The notes under the pieces are model-generated. The model did not search any database, had not been told where the DNA came from, and saw nothing but the letters and a program-made list of their open reading frames with translations. Below are positions 44,953 to 57,480 of a stretch of DNA of 64,000 bases, piece after piece. The position numbers and the translations under genes are program-made. The stretch is taken from NCBI RefSeq assembly GCF_042453785.1, contig NC_091676.1:1681501-1745500 (forward strand). The letters are read 5' to 3'. Position 1 is the first letter of the stretch. Every line of letters starts with the position of its first letter. Source of the DNA: Malus domestica. Lineage: Eukaryota; Streptophyta; Magnoliopsida; Rosales; Rosaceae.

Positions 44953-46954
44953 TCTATATATATAAAGTGAGAGCCCTAGTTTGGTGAAGCATTTGATAAA
45001 CCAAAAATGCCCTCACTTCATACACTATACCAACGTTAATTGTCCAATAAAATTAGGGTCAAAATTGTAATATAATACAACGAAATTCTACTGTGCGAAT
45101 AATACATGCACTCATCTGAACAATGACAATTTTCAACCACTAGATAAAAATATACACACTTAAAATTCATTGTGACCCTTAGATCAATCCTCCCACAAAT
45201 ACTGCATCACATTCTATCTTTCCACCAAAACCAAAATAACAAATAAATTGATAAAAACTGACAAACACTCCCTCCAAATTAGAGTAGAACTGTCAAACAC
45301 GTTGTCGCACAAAACAGAACACCGGTTGCAGCAGTTGCAAAGATCGGAGATAGAACCACCAATCTACCACACGTTCTAGAGGGGATAGCGATCATTCCAA
45401 CCCCAAATGCACAGAAAAGAGGAAGAACTCATTTTCGTCTTCTGCACAAACCTCTCATCCACGTGTTTTTCCAGAGTTTCTTCTGCATCCACACTCAATT
45501 TACACAAATTCAGGTGATTTTTTTTTCATAATTTCTACCCTCCAATTAAGTAATATTACCCACATGAATCTGCTTTTCCGCTTGTTTTGTTTATTATTCT
45601 ATATAATTTAATAAGGAAATTCGAATCATTGATGGCGTAGGATGGGATTGCTGGGCGTTCAAAATTGCTCAGTGATTAGTACTTAATCGACCACACTGCT
45701 TATATTATTTAAACTTAATTGTTGTCATATGGGTTTTTCTGGATTCCATTTCTCTTATTTATGTGATTTGAGTCAGTGGTAGTCAGGTGCATGCAATGAG
45801 AGACATTTGAGGCTATAGCTGGGAATTTGGTTTCTATAAAATTACTTCTGCAATTGGTCAGAATTTATAGGAGTTACTAAAATTACCCCATTACCAGTTT
45901 TTGTTTTACTATAGTTGGTAATGATTTGTAAGCAGATTGTACATTGAGGTAATGTGTGAATTGAATTCTGATGGTTAAACTAATACGACAAACTGGTAAA
46001 AAACCATCACTGAAAAAAGATAAAGCATCACAACTGTAGAGTTTTGCCTAATGAAGAATTAGAACCGCGACGTGGGATTCAACCACCCTCCACGTTCTGC
46101 AAACTACAAACCAGATTGACAAAGACTCTTCCTCTACAGAAAACGAGGGGAGGGAGAAATAGAGATACATATTGACAAAGACTCTTCCTCTACATCGACT
46201 GATTCTTATCGCAGGTAACTTTCAAACTTGATTCTCAATTTTCTATGTATTCCTTCCAGCGTTTGTTCAAACTTTCAAACTTGACTCTACTCGCCGTGAT
46301 CAACAACTGCAGCTTCTTGAAACAGCCTTTCACTCGTCATAAACGACAAGTGTGGCTTCTTTACCAGTATGTTTATTAGTCTCTTTTCTAATCAAATTCA
46401 TTGCCATTAATTAACTGTTTCTCATCGATCATTCATTTCTGATCATATTTTCAATTTCCGTTCTATTCCCATTTATACATCTTTTTCAATTGTGTATGAA
46501 TTATTTGCTTTGATGAAGCAGAATTAGATTTGCGTTCATATTCAATTCTAATTAATTGACGATGTCCTTTGAGAGCGAGCCCAAACTATCTAGCGATTCG
46601 ATATAATCGGAGAAAGATTTTCCAGGGTGAACCATATCCTTTACCTGACTATTGAGCCGTAAAGTTTCCGGTTTCTTAAGGTTTCGGATATCCACTCAAT
46701 CTATTGGGACCTGTCTGGAAATCCCCACAGCCATGTGACTTGCGATTCTTCTTCTTAATAAACGACTTAGTTTTTGCATTTTTTGTTCGAATTCAAAGTT
46801 TTTTTTATACAAATTTGAAGCTTTTCTTCAAGCTTATTCATTATATAGATTCCAAAATTTTTAAATCCTCTCAAAGTAGTAGGGATTTGGAAATGAACTC
46901 TGCTAGAGAAGGTGGCTTGCGTTGAAATTACCATAATAACAGTGTTGGGTTGGG

Positions 46955-47993
46955 AATTTTTTACTGGTTTTTTATTTAATATGTTTTGAATCTTATCTTG
47001 CAACCTGTTGTTTTTCTTCATGGGGTTCAGGAGGAGGAACTTCACCAAGTATTCAAAGTAATCAAAGATTCTTCAATCCCGAGTTTTACCGATCATTCTG
47101 TTTGATCAGGTTGCTACTTCACCCTTTATGATAAGTTATTAGATGCATTTCAGTGTGTCCTGCATTTGATAACTGAGTTATTTCGTTATTGCTAGAAAGG
47201 TAAATTTTACGCTAGATTGCAATGCAAGGTATGTAACTCGATAGTTTGATGAGTTTGAATTATTTTTTTTATTAGGGCTGTTGCTACTTATTTAATTATG
47301 CTTGGCAATTAGCCTGCTTGATCGGGGGTATGATCGTTGTGAATGCCGTATGATTGCAATGGCAAAATTTTATTGATTCAAGTGTGAAATAGATAAACAA
47401 ATAAGAAAAAACCATGTTCATGCGTAAACCATGTCATTGTCATTGAAAAAACTATAGGTAACCCTCTAAAAATTAATAGATGAAGTCAATGGAATTGAGA
47501 GCTATGTAATCCAAGTCCCAGTTGCATATGTTATTGGTGCATTCAAGAGCTAGCTAATTGAGGAAGAAATTCAGAGGTTGATGTAAGTTGTCTGCAAAGC
47601 ATCATAACCTAGGGTTGAAGCACTTAGCTTTTCTCTACCCTCTTCCATATAATTAGGATTACAAGTTGTTTTAGATATTCAGTTAATTTTGAAGCCATTG
47701 GCAATGTTTCAGTTGCAGAGTTTGATTTATCAATTATCTGCTAAATGCATGGAATTTCATCTTTTTTACTTTCAATTTTGGGTCAAATGTTGGGAAATTT
47801 TTACTGGTTTTTTTATATAATATGGTTTAAATCTTATCTTGCAGCCTGTAGTTTTTCTTCATGGGGTTCAGGTGGAGGAACTTCACCAAGTATTCAAAGT
47901 AATTAAAGATTCTTCAATCCCGAGTTTTACCGATCATTCAATTTGATCAGGTTGCTACTTCATCCTTTATGATAAGTTATTAGATGCATTTTA
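46955..47993 (+). repeat. Internal 200-bp direct repeat of the Helitron
   Basis: 46955-47152 and 47795-47993 are about 93% alike (CTTCATGGGGTTCAGGAGGA, CAATCCCGAGTTTTACCGAT, TGATAAGTTATTAGATGCAT shared), separated by 640 bp. Confidence 0.8.
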
Positions 47994-48353
47994 GTTTGTG
48001 AAACTAGGAAGGGCATTCTTTTTGCTTAGTTGTAAGATACTTGAGAAGCCGAATATTACACTTAATCAAAGAACCGAAATGGCAATGTGCTATTTCACTT
48101 TGTTTCTTTGATGACTCAAAATTGTAATATGATTGAACTGAATGATTACCTGTTTTCATCTGCATCTCCAGATTCATTTCTTTCATTTTTAGAATCATCA
48201 ACTCCATGATTACCTGTTTTCTTTCATATATGTTTTTCTTTTACTAATTTATGTTTTAACTTTTCGTTCTCTTTCAATTTTCGTAAATCTGAGTTTTAGA
48301 AAACACATACAATTCATGTTACTAACAAAACTTTTGATGCTTTTACACACTCA

Positions 48354-48761
48354 TTGGGATTGTGTAATGGTACAAGATTATTGTGTCGTGGTAATTACCA
48401 AAATCTTATTGATGCTGAAATTCTAACTGGACAATTTGTCGGATCCAAAGTTTTCTTACCAAGAATCCCTCTCAAAAGTACTAATACTGCTGGGCTTCCA
48501 TTTAAACTTACAAGAAAGTAGTTTCCAGTGAAACTAAGTTTCTCTATCACTATAAACAAATCTCAAGGTCAGACAATACCACATGTAGGCATTTACCTTC
48601 CAGATCACATCTTCAGTCATGAACAATGATATGTGGCTTTATCGAGGGGGGTCTCAAAGTCAACCACAACCGTGTTAGTAAAAAATGGCTCCATAATCAG
48701 CCAACAAGGTGTATTTACACGGAATGTAGTATACAAAGAAGTCTTGCTTCATTCCAGCTAA
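48354..48761 (+). pseudogene. Helitron RepHel helicase, C-terminal remnant
   Basis: In one frame: LGLCNGTRLLCRG, FVGSKVFLPRIPL, LPFKLTRK, then a stop, FPVKLSFSITINKSQGQT, VGIYLPDHIFSHEQ, then a stop, YVALSRGVS, ending TAA 48759. These are the last motifs of the PIF1-like SF1B helicase fused to the HUH Rep nuclease in Helitrons. Two internal stops (TAG at about 48519, TGA at about 48627) and loss of the Walker A half and Rep domain make it non-functional. Confidence 0.9.
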
Positions 48762-49402
48762 TTATGGTGATTTCTAATAGGTAACAATTTTATTATCGAT
48801 AACCTTTCAGTATGCATTTCTCACTTATCAATTAACTCTTTTTATTTGATTTTTAATTTTCTCACTATCATTTGTAGATTGGCAATGAAAATTTGAAGCA
48901 TCAATCATGAACAAATGGGTGGAAATTGCAGCATTGATATCAAAATGAAAACTTTTTTTTCAAAAGAAACGGTGACATATAGACTCTATGGGTATTGTGA
49001 ATAATGTACATATTGTTATGCAAGATTTATATTTTGACATTTAAGTTGTTTTGTATTTTTCTACGAGTAATGTTTTCATCTACTCTTTTTTTTACATCTA
49101 CTTACTATTGTCCATGGACTTTAGGTAGGAACTTGCGTCTAAAATCCCATGTTGTTTGACAAGTGCATGAATAACATTTAAATCATTACTTTACGCAAAG
49201 TAAAAACGAAAAACATGATAACTTTTTAGGATATGCATGATAAAAAAAGAGTTCCTCTTTGCACAATACATTTAAAATATATCTTGACAATTACGATGGG
49301 AAAAACTAACACAATACACATTTAGGGGCGCGTAGCACCCGTGATGTAAAAATGCCTCTCGCACGCACATTAGTGGGTGCGGAGAGGCTAGTAATTAATT
49401 AA

Positions 49403-50029
<627 letters not shown>

Positions 50030-51128
50030 TGTTTTAGTTTTTACGTGTTGAAATTTTATGCCCTTTTAGTTGTACCATAATGAAAATTCATTCATTCGCT
50101 TAGTGACGGGTCCCACGTATGGGAGTGATTTTTTTGTTGTTGTTGATTTAGCATAATCACGAAATTTAGACATGCTTATAAATTTAGTCCTCAATTTAGG
50201 AGTAGGAAATTTTTAAGAATATATGGACATGCATGTTTACTTAAAAAATTAGAATGAAAAATTATGAATGGAGAAAGTCAAAAATACAATGAAAGAAATT
50301 CATATAAAATTAACTACCCCTGATAAATTTGATACCTGGAATGAGAATAAAAAGTCATGAATTGAGAAGTTGGAAATAAGATAGAATAAATCCGTACGAA
50401 ATCAACTACTCCCTGATAAATTTGATTCTTGGCATGAGAAGTCATGAATTGATACGAAGTCTAATTCTAATTCTTTTGACATATTTTTTTCTATTTTTAT
50501 TTTATTTTTTAGTTGTTAAATTATCAATGTAAAGTAGAACTCAAATACTTTTTGACTCCACATAACCACATAAAAATCAAGAATTGAAACAGAGTAATTC
50601 TAATACTAATTCGTACTCTATCCTAGTGCAAAAAGTTAGAATTGTAAAAATTTAGAGCTGATCTTGGTGAAATATAGAACGTCATAGGACCATGATTCTG
50701 GAACTCCTTTCCCTCCTTCGACTGTGGTCGGCCTGGGTCAGATTTCTTCGTTCAGGGATTTACCTGTTCTGAATAGTCTGCCCTTGATGGGTCAACTCTA
50801 GTTAGTTAATCCAAGCATAGGAAGATGAGACAAAATACACACAAAGTTGTTAGGATATCTTTTCTTTTTATATTTGAGCGATATTCTAGTCTAATCCAAA
50901 TTCATGGAAGGAGGATTCAAATTTGGCTACAATCGGATTCACATATTAGGATTGATTTTAAATTAAATCCAGGTTGATAAAAATATTTCAAAATTTTTAA
51001 TGGAAACTTTTTTGTGAAGGTATTGAAGTTGGGATTGAAACAGAAGATAGAGCGTAATATAAAGTTACAATAACATGTTCTATTAAATGAAAGTGACTAA
51101 ATATTGAAAAAAATGCTACACTGCGTGA
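50030..51128. other. Intergenic DNA between phosphatase and RALF-B
   Basis: AT-rich. 50500-51125 matches the 3' flank of RALF-A (8370-8950). 50280-50460 has a short internal repeat (AAATTTGATACCTGG..ATGAGAA). No gene seen. Confidence 0.5.
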
Positions 51129-51476
51129 TCAACTCCGGCAACGAGCATTAGCACTGCATCCACGGTTGTAGGGATTACTCTGATTCTGAGCACCCGGCTT
51201 GCAGTTGTTGGAGGAAGCACCTCTCTGAGAGCAAGGCACAGTGTTTCTCTGCAGAGCTTCATAGCTTATGTTTCGTGAGGTGGCCAAGATGCGCCTGCTA
51301 ATCTCCGAGTCCATGCCAAATTCATCATCACGATCATCCATACACTCTGCTACAGAACCCTCGCGGCGAGGTCTCACTGGAACCCAGCTCACCCCATGAT
51401 CGCCGCCTGCATCAACGGAGATGATCAGAGCGGCCACGAAGGCCAAGGAAAAGATAATCGCTGAGGAATTGGCCAT
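51129..51476 (-). CDS. RALF-B: rapid alkalinization factor-like prepropeptide
   Basis: 115 residues, same architecture as RALF-A: signal peptide 1-23, RRIL cleavage site 61-64, four cysteines at 82, 92, 107 and 113. The mature peptides of A and B are identical; the few differences are in the signal peptide (LAFVAALIIS) and propeptide (Trp-Val for Trp-Ala, Arg38 for Cys38). Loss of the extra Cys38 in B leaves one cysteine in the propeptide. Upstream, the minus strand has TATAAAT near 51620. The next gene right on the same strand is MLP-B, 2.8 kb away, the gap widened by inserted DNA (about 52420-53165). Confidence 0.95.
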   Translation of the reverse strand: MANSSAIIFSLAFVAALIISVDAGGDHGVSWVPVRPRREGSVAECMDDRDDEFGMDSEISRRILATSRNISYEALQRNTVPCSQRGASSNNCKPGAQNQSNPYNRGCSANARCRS

Positions 51477-52420
51477 AGGTTTTGGTATGGTCTGTGTTTT
51501 TAGCTGCCAACTTGTATTTTGTTGTACGCCTGTTTAATTACTGAGGGAGACAGATGGGGCGGCAAGAGAGAGAAGAGTTGGTGAATTCTGATGTATATAT
51601 TATTGCACTCTATTGTGTTATTTATAGTAGTAAAAAGTATAAAAAAGGGAAAGTCCTAAGGGAAAATCCTTATCTTTCAGGCAATCCATCTTAAATAACA
51701 CACAATCTACAAGATATTCTGCAGTCCCATAAGGATTTTTTACACAAAAATTCCTAGTAAGTTTGGACTTTGATACATTTAAATTTGATTAAATGGAAAA
51801 TTGGATGCTGATTTCTTCAAGGAGGTGATTGTGGATGCAAATTTCTTCCTCCTTGATCTTGGACAAAATTGGACCTACAAAACAATTAACACCTTAGGGT
51901 CAAGGCCAAGAGCCTCACGTGTCCACGATGAACGCGGGGGGGGGGGGGCTTTGGCCGAAGAACCTCTGATGCCAAAGTTAGAATTTAGAGAGAAAAGTGT
52001 TTAGAGAGTATTGGGAATTTTGCGTGTTGGACCTAGGTTTTGGTGAAAATGGGAGCCAATACATAGGGCATAGGGTGTAACTTATGGTTTAATGTGTGAT
52101 TTAATGGATTAATTAGGCAATTAATCGATTAATTGGTTAATCAACACATTTTTGGCATAAATATTTTGGGGGTTATGTAATTTATACCTTGTGGAAAATA
52201 TAGGATGAGGATGGATGAAATAACTTTGAATTTGTTACTTATTTTGGGCATGCTTGATTTGGTTGAAGGATGATTGCCCGCTACTCGCGCGTAGGAATCC
52301 CGTTGTACCTCAAGGGTATTTTTGTCTTCTTTTGTCCAAAAATCCACGTGTCGCCTTGTGATTATTTTTGGCTCCATAGTGATTACTTAAATGACTTGCA
52401 CTAATTAGCCTTAGGGCTAG
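51477..52420. other. RALF-B promoter and flank
   Basis: 51477-51830 aligns with the RALF-A promoter. 51936-51947 is a G run of about 11. Beyond that no homolog in the window and no gene seen. Confidence 0.45.
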
Positions 52421-53853
52421 TTTGGTATTACTGTGCTTTGAAAAAAAACTGCTTCTGCTGTGCTGCGAAAATAAACAACTGTGAAATAAAGCGGTAGAGT
52501 GTTTGGTAAACTTTTTTGTAAAAATGCTTTTAGCAAAAAAATCAGTGTTAAAGTGTTTGGTAAATTTTTATATAAAACTGCTGTGATTAGGTTAAATGAC
52601 TAAAAATGATATAATGTTAAATTTAATATATAATTTTTTATTTTTTAATCTCTATAATTGTTGAGTCATCCAAACTCTTCCATTTTCCAAATCCCATTTA
52701 TAATTCTAGAGTCATCCTTTTCGCCTAATTTTTTTTTTCATCTGACGTTCAGATCCGATACGTTAGCGTTCCGTTGGTTATCAGACAGGATCAAACTAAG
52801 CGTAGGCTGTTTCCGGATCAGATCTAGTCGAAGAGCTCTCCCCTATCGTACTTAACTTGAATAAGGCAGTTTCCCACTAGCCGCTTAAAGGAGTACTCAA
52901 GGATTACCCTATTACCGATCTCGAACTGGCCTCCTACTGTCCTCGCTAAGAAAGAGTCTGCCCGCTTAATTCAATGAAGTAGTTGATATTTATCTATTAA
53001 AGTAATTTATCAATTACGGCATTCAAGGTCGGATGATAACAGTTCTCTTTACCCAAGAAGCTCGGGGAAAGGAAACAGAAGCCATGCAGACTGAAATTGA
53101 CGAACTCCCCACCCACACTAAAAAGCAAATAAAGACCCATGTTTAGCGTCCTCCACTCTAAGGACCACATCATCCAGAAGTTCAATCTCATTTACCTCAA
53201 GATCATCGACAAGATCGATCTTCCAATTTCTGAGACTGATATTTCTACCATTTTTTCCCCTAGTTATATAACTTCCACTACCACTAGTTTCCCAGTTTCA
53301 TCTCCCCTACCATCCATGGCGTCTGCAAGCTCTCACAAACACCCATCTCTTCTGTCATCCATTACTTTCCCCATCACTTTCCCACCTTCCTCTTGGAGTT
53401 GCAGAAGGAGCTTGCTATGAAGATCTGTTGTGTGAAATTGTGCATCTTGGATCGAGCACTTTTTTGACAACTGGGTTTTGGATTTGTTTCCTGGTCTACA
53501 ATGCCACGATGAGTTGAAAAATACTCTGATCAGATTTCGATTTCGAAAATTGAAATCCGACAAAACAAAAATATCAATGATGAAGATTCAATCTCAACCC
53601 AGCGAGAAGGAGAAACGGAGGAGAGTATTTTTGAGATTGTGAAAGTTTCATTAAAATATACTGTTCACCCGCCTCCTTGAAAAAATAAGTTGGTTTTGAG
53701 AAATAACAAAATGTAGCTTCTGTTTTTTGCCACTTTTCAGCTTTTAATGATCTGTGACTTTTAAAATAAGCAGTGTTACCAAGCACAAATTGTACTCCAA
53801 TTTTTTTTCATCCCAGCTTTTAAAATAATTTAAGCAGTACCAAACCTTACCTT
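52421..53853. mobile_element. Possible TIR element carrying unrelated fragments
   Basis: GGCTAGTTTGGTATTACTG near 52424 and its diverged inverse GCAGTACCAAACCTTACC near 53836-53853 could be terminal inverted repeats. Between them lie MITE-like poly-A sequence (52440-52560), a GC-balanced stretch of different texture (52745-53040), and the reading frame of 93 codons (53139-53420) shared with copy A. A transposon that captured other DNA is possible; two unrelated MITEs is the alternative. Confidence 0.35.
52745..53040. other. Stretch of organelle-like base texture, origin unknown
   Basis: Higher GC, dispersed short words (CCGCTTAAAGGAGTACTCAAGG, GTAAGAAAGAGTC-like) reminiscent of plant mitochondrial intergenic DNA. 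No gene is recognised. A nuclear mitochondrial insertion is a guess from texture only. Confidence 0.25.
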
Positions 53854-54243
53854 ATTCTAATTGCAACAAAGAAAGCTGAAATTGGAATAATTCGTGATTT
53901 GTTCAAACCAAGAATACAAAAGCAACAACCTACTAGAAAATATGCTCGTAGAGATTTACGGGTTGTTTCTGCAAGTAATTTTGCTAAAAGCGCTTTTATT
54001 AGAACAACATTGAGAAATCAATTTTATAATGATATGAGCATGCCAAGAGATTAAACTAGTTTACAACATCAATATTATAATGATAGTACTCTCAGTTCAT
54101 TCTTGCTCATAGAATTAAAGAGAGAAACCGAACTAAACAACAATGCGGACTAGCTTGGTCAACTCTCAGGCCTTTATTCTTGAAGATAGCAAAATTACTC
54201 AAAGTTCCATATCATATGTATGCATAAATCTTGTGCTTGGCAC

Positions 54244-55795
54244 TTATTCCTTGAGAAGATGTGCATCAATATCTTTAATGACATTGACCATAAAGCTGAG
54301 GTACTTCTGTGGAGGCGGATCGTTCTCGTTGAGTTTTTCATATTCTAAAGTAATTTTCACAAAACCTCCTTCACTCTTTGGAGTGACCTGGAAAATGATC
54401 TTGTAGCTTTTGTAATTGTCCAGCACATGTGATCCTTCCAGAGCTGTAAGACTCACCCACTTGTTTACTTCATCTATTTCCACCTTTTCCTTGAATGTCT
54501 CGACATTTCCATCTACACGTCACATGGAAAATTACAATGATACATCTATTCATGGAGAGATTTTTCAATGCTCAGAACACTGGGTGGTACAACACATGTT
54601 ATTATACAAACGAATGAAAATTATTTTCAAATGTCTCTTCACTTATATAATGAAATATAATTTATATATCCATGTTCTGAGCACACTAAAAATTCTCTCC
54701 TGTCCATGATCCGATTCTTTATATATTCATCGTCAGGTAATGCAAACCTAATGGCGCATGGATGGCCTGGTCAATATATTTCAGTTTTAATTCTAGAAGA
54801 ATCTTATACGTACATATACATATCACGTTAGCATGTTTATTTCATAGCAGGTTAGTTTGTGTTATTCAATAATAATAATAATAATAATAATAATGTTACA
54901 GTATTAACTATAAACGTAACATTATTATTATACAACTTTTTTTAACAAACAATATTATCTACATTAAGGGAAAGAGGTGAGCTTAGCCTCACAATGTTTG
55001 AATGATGGAAATAAATTTGGACTTTTGACAAAATTTAGAATTTATAAATTAACATGCACCAATTCTCTTGTCTAGATTCATAAACATAGAAATTTAGAAT
55101 TTCCGCGTGAAAAAAAGGGAGAATTTGAGACCTCCAATTCCCAAGTTTAAATTTCATGTAAATAAGTCACTCAGTACTACGGTCTTGTAGTATTTCTCTT
55201 CACTTGAAAGTGAGAGGTTATAAGTTCGAATCTTGTTGATGACGAATTTGATACCAAATTAGGCTACCCATTGTGTGGCTTTGCCGAACTCCTTAGTGTA
55301 AAAATATCGATGTACTAAAAAAAATCATGTAAATAGGTGTTATTCCAAATTTTTATGAGTGAGAGTTTAAAGATAACAAAATCTATATTGAATTTATATT
55401 ATTCTTTTAAGTTAGTCAAACAAGAAAATTTACAAATTCTAGAAATAAAATTTCTTAGTAATTTTAAATTTTCTCATCCAAACAGAATGTTAGAGTCATG
55501 ATGTAACACCCGTCGCTTTTTATTTAACAAAATTAATTATTAGTTTAACTAGGTTAGGAGGAGAGAGGAGGGTGATTAATTTCATATTACCTAGGGTGTA
55601 TTTCCAGAGCTTGACAGAGCCAGAAGTTTCCCAGTCACCTTCATGTACTGCAACATCGTGTATTTTATCAGAGGCTGCTTTGGGGACGTCGTGGTGCTGG
55701 TTGCTGATGACTTTGTACAACTTATCAGCGTTGGCTTTGATCTCTACCTCAGCCTCCACAGTCAGCTTGCAAGCACCAGCTCCACTCACTGCCAT
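54244..55795 (-). CDS. MLP-B: major latex protein-like (Bet v 1 superfamily), intact
   Basis: join(complement) exon 1 55591-55795 and exon 2 54244-54512; intron 54513-55590 starts GTAATATG, ends GTGTAG, phase 1. 157 residues. MAVSGAGACKL at the start, glycine-rich loop GDWETSGSV at 53-61, intron after WKYTL, DGNVETFKEKVEID at the start of exon 2, C-terminal helix ending DIDAHLLKE. No signal peptide. Predicted small cytosolic ligand-binding protein. TATA box on the minus strand at 55878-55884, about 85 bases before the ATG. The gene, intron and both flanks are near-identical to MLP-A, but without the retroelement. Confidence 0.94.
55165..55324 (+). mobile_element. SINE in the MLP-B intron
   Basis: Orthologous insertion to 4811-4978 with the same TCATGTAAATA repeats (55154-55164, 55325-55335); 8 bases shorter through loss of a C-rich stretch. 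Confidence 0.8.
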
Positions 55796-56025
55796 TTTCT
55801 TTTATTTGTTATTAGTAATATGTGATTAGTCTGGGGAAATTGTAGGAGACGTATACTAACCTACAGGTTTCAACTTCTTATATAGAGTCGCAAAGTTGTA
55901 AATTAACATGTTATAAACTGATAGTTATGGAGGCAGCGTGTGGATATGATCCGATCACTTAATTAAATAGTTATATAATAATATTGTGTCTGTGGATCTT
56001 CCAGGCAGAGTTTTATTAATTATTA
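55796..56025 (-). promoter_or_regulatory. MLP-B promoter region
   Basis: TATATAA at 55878-55884 (minus strand). The block is the same as 7259-7490 upstream of MLP-A and alignable with 11130-11350 upstream of MLP-C; GATCCGATCAC and GTGGATCTTCCA-type words are kept in all three. Confidence 0.65.
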
Positions 56026-56928
56026 CATCTAGGGGTGGAATTTTTTCCCGAAAATCCCGAACCGTCCCGATCCCGTCCCGAAATTTGACTGAAAAATTCC
56101 CGAACCGAATTTTCCGAAACATTCGGTACCCGAAACCGAACCCGTCCCGAAAGTTTTGGGTTGGGATTTGGCCACAGCTTTGAAAGCTTTCGGTAATCCC
56201 GAACCGAACCGATTATTATATATATTTATTTTTAATTTTTAATTAGAAATTACTTGAACCGTTGGATTTGTTAAAATCTAATCCAACCGTCCATTAGTTA
56301 GGTCATTTTATTAGGTTGTGATCAGATCTCTCGGACTCACTCACTCTCGGTCTCTCCGCTCCACTCTCGCTCACTCTCTGCGCTCCGCTGTCACTCACTC
56401 TCTCCGCTCTCTCTTGCTCACAGTCTCAGTCTCCCTCACACGCACTCTCACAAACAGTCTCGCCGCCCGTGCTCCCGCCGCTCTACTCCTCCGTCGAATC
56501 CACGCTGCTCCTCATCCTCCACAACTCACGCAAACACAGGAAGGAACCAATTGAGTCCCAAAATCCAGGATAGGGTTTTTAATTTTCACTGGGGTTTTGT
56601 CCTTTCTCTCTCTTTAACTCTTCAGACAGCATTTCACAGAAACCCAATTAAACATATGAAAATATACAAGCAACAACCTGTAAAATTTAACATAAATAAA
56701 CAATGGTAAACTACAATTAACATAAAAATTGCTCACAGAGAGAGAGAGAGAGAGTTCTTACATGAGGTGCTGCAATTGCTTGAGAGAGTTCTTACATGTG
56801 GCTTTGTAGCTAGTGTGGATTGTGACCTACTTATTTGTGTGTTTAGATACGCAAGCTAAGTATAGCTGATTGGTTTCGTATCTGTTTGAGATTTTTATTT
56901 TATTTTATTTTGCTGTCATAATGTGCAG
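56026..56928. other. hAT-like repeat end, CT-rich region, possible leader of the RING gene
   Basis: 56030-56230 is CCCGAACCG-rich sequence typical of a widespread plant hAT-like repeat (AGGGGTGGAATTTTTTCCCG); similarity to MLP-A upstream DNA ends here. 56330-56520 is CTCACTCTC-rich and could be a 5' leader of the RING gene; no ATG exon for it is recognised. 56738-56753 is a GA microsatellite. Confidence 0.45.
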
Positions 56929-56979
56929 GACAATCCCAATTTCGAGGGTGAAACATGTAGGATCACTACTAGAAATTTC

Positions 56980-57480
56980 CACTTTGCCGACAAAAATAGT
57001 TTGTAGGCAAAAGTCAAAATTCGTCGGCAAAGAGCCTTTCCCAACGAAAAATTTTGTCGGCAATTTTGTCGCTAAAAGCATGTCGCGCAAGATCTTTCTC
57101 GACAAATCTTGATATTTCGTCGGCTCATTTTTAAGGCGACAAATCTCAGCCGTCAAACTGTGCCCATCACCAAAACAACATTGCGACAAAATATTTTGTC
57201 AGCATAGGTTGTTTCTTCGCGATGAAATTATTTGTCGGCTTAGTGATCTTGTCGCGACAAAATATTTTGTCGGCTGAGTAATCTTGTTGCGACAAAACAT
57301 TTTGACGGCTAAGTAATCTTGTCGTGACAAAATGGTTTTTCGGCTATGTAGTCCTATGACAACAAATTGGTTTGTCAGCTCAAATGACTTGTGTAGACAA
57401 AATAATTAGTTGGTTGAATCTTTTGTGAACAAAAACATTTGTCGGCTAATTAATTTTGTGCCGACAAAACATGTCAAGTC
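56980..57480. repeat. CACTA subterminal repeats
   Basis: About ten degenerate, mostly palindromic copies of GACAAAATATTTTGTCGGCT spaced 40-50 bp. In En/Spm such repeats bind the element's own DNA-binding protein. Confidence 0.8.

Larger units (their letters stand above)
44953..49391 (+). mobile_element. Helitron with decayed helicase
   Basis: The 5' end is TCTATATATATAAAGTGAGA at 44953, after A 44952. The 3' end is CTAG at 49388-49391, before T 49392, giving the A|T insertion site of Helitrons. A strong hairpin GCCTCTCGCACGCAC...GGGTGCGGAGAGGC (49354-49388) directly precedes CTAG. The interior holds the C-terminal part of a RepHel helicase (48354-48761) in the same orientation. The rest has no recognisable genes. 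All terminal features agree, so the call is firm. Confidence 0.92.
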
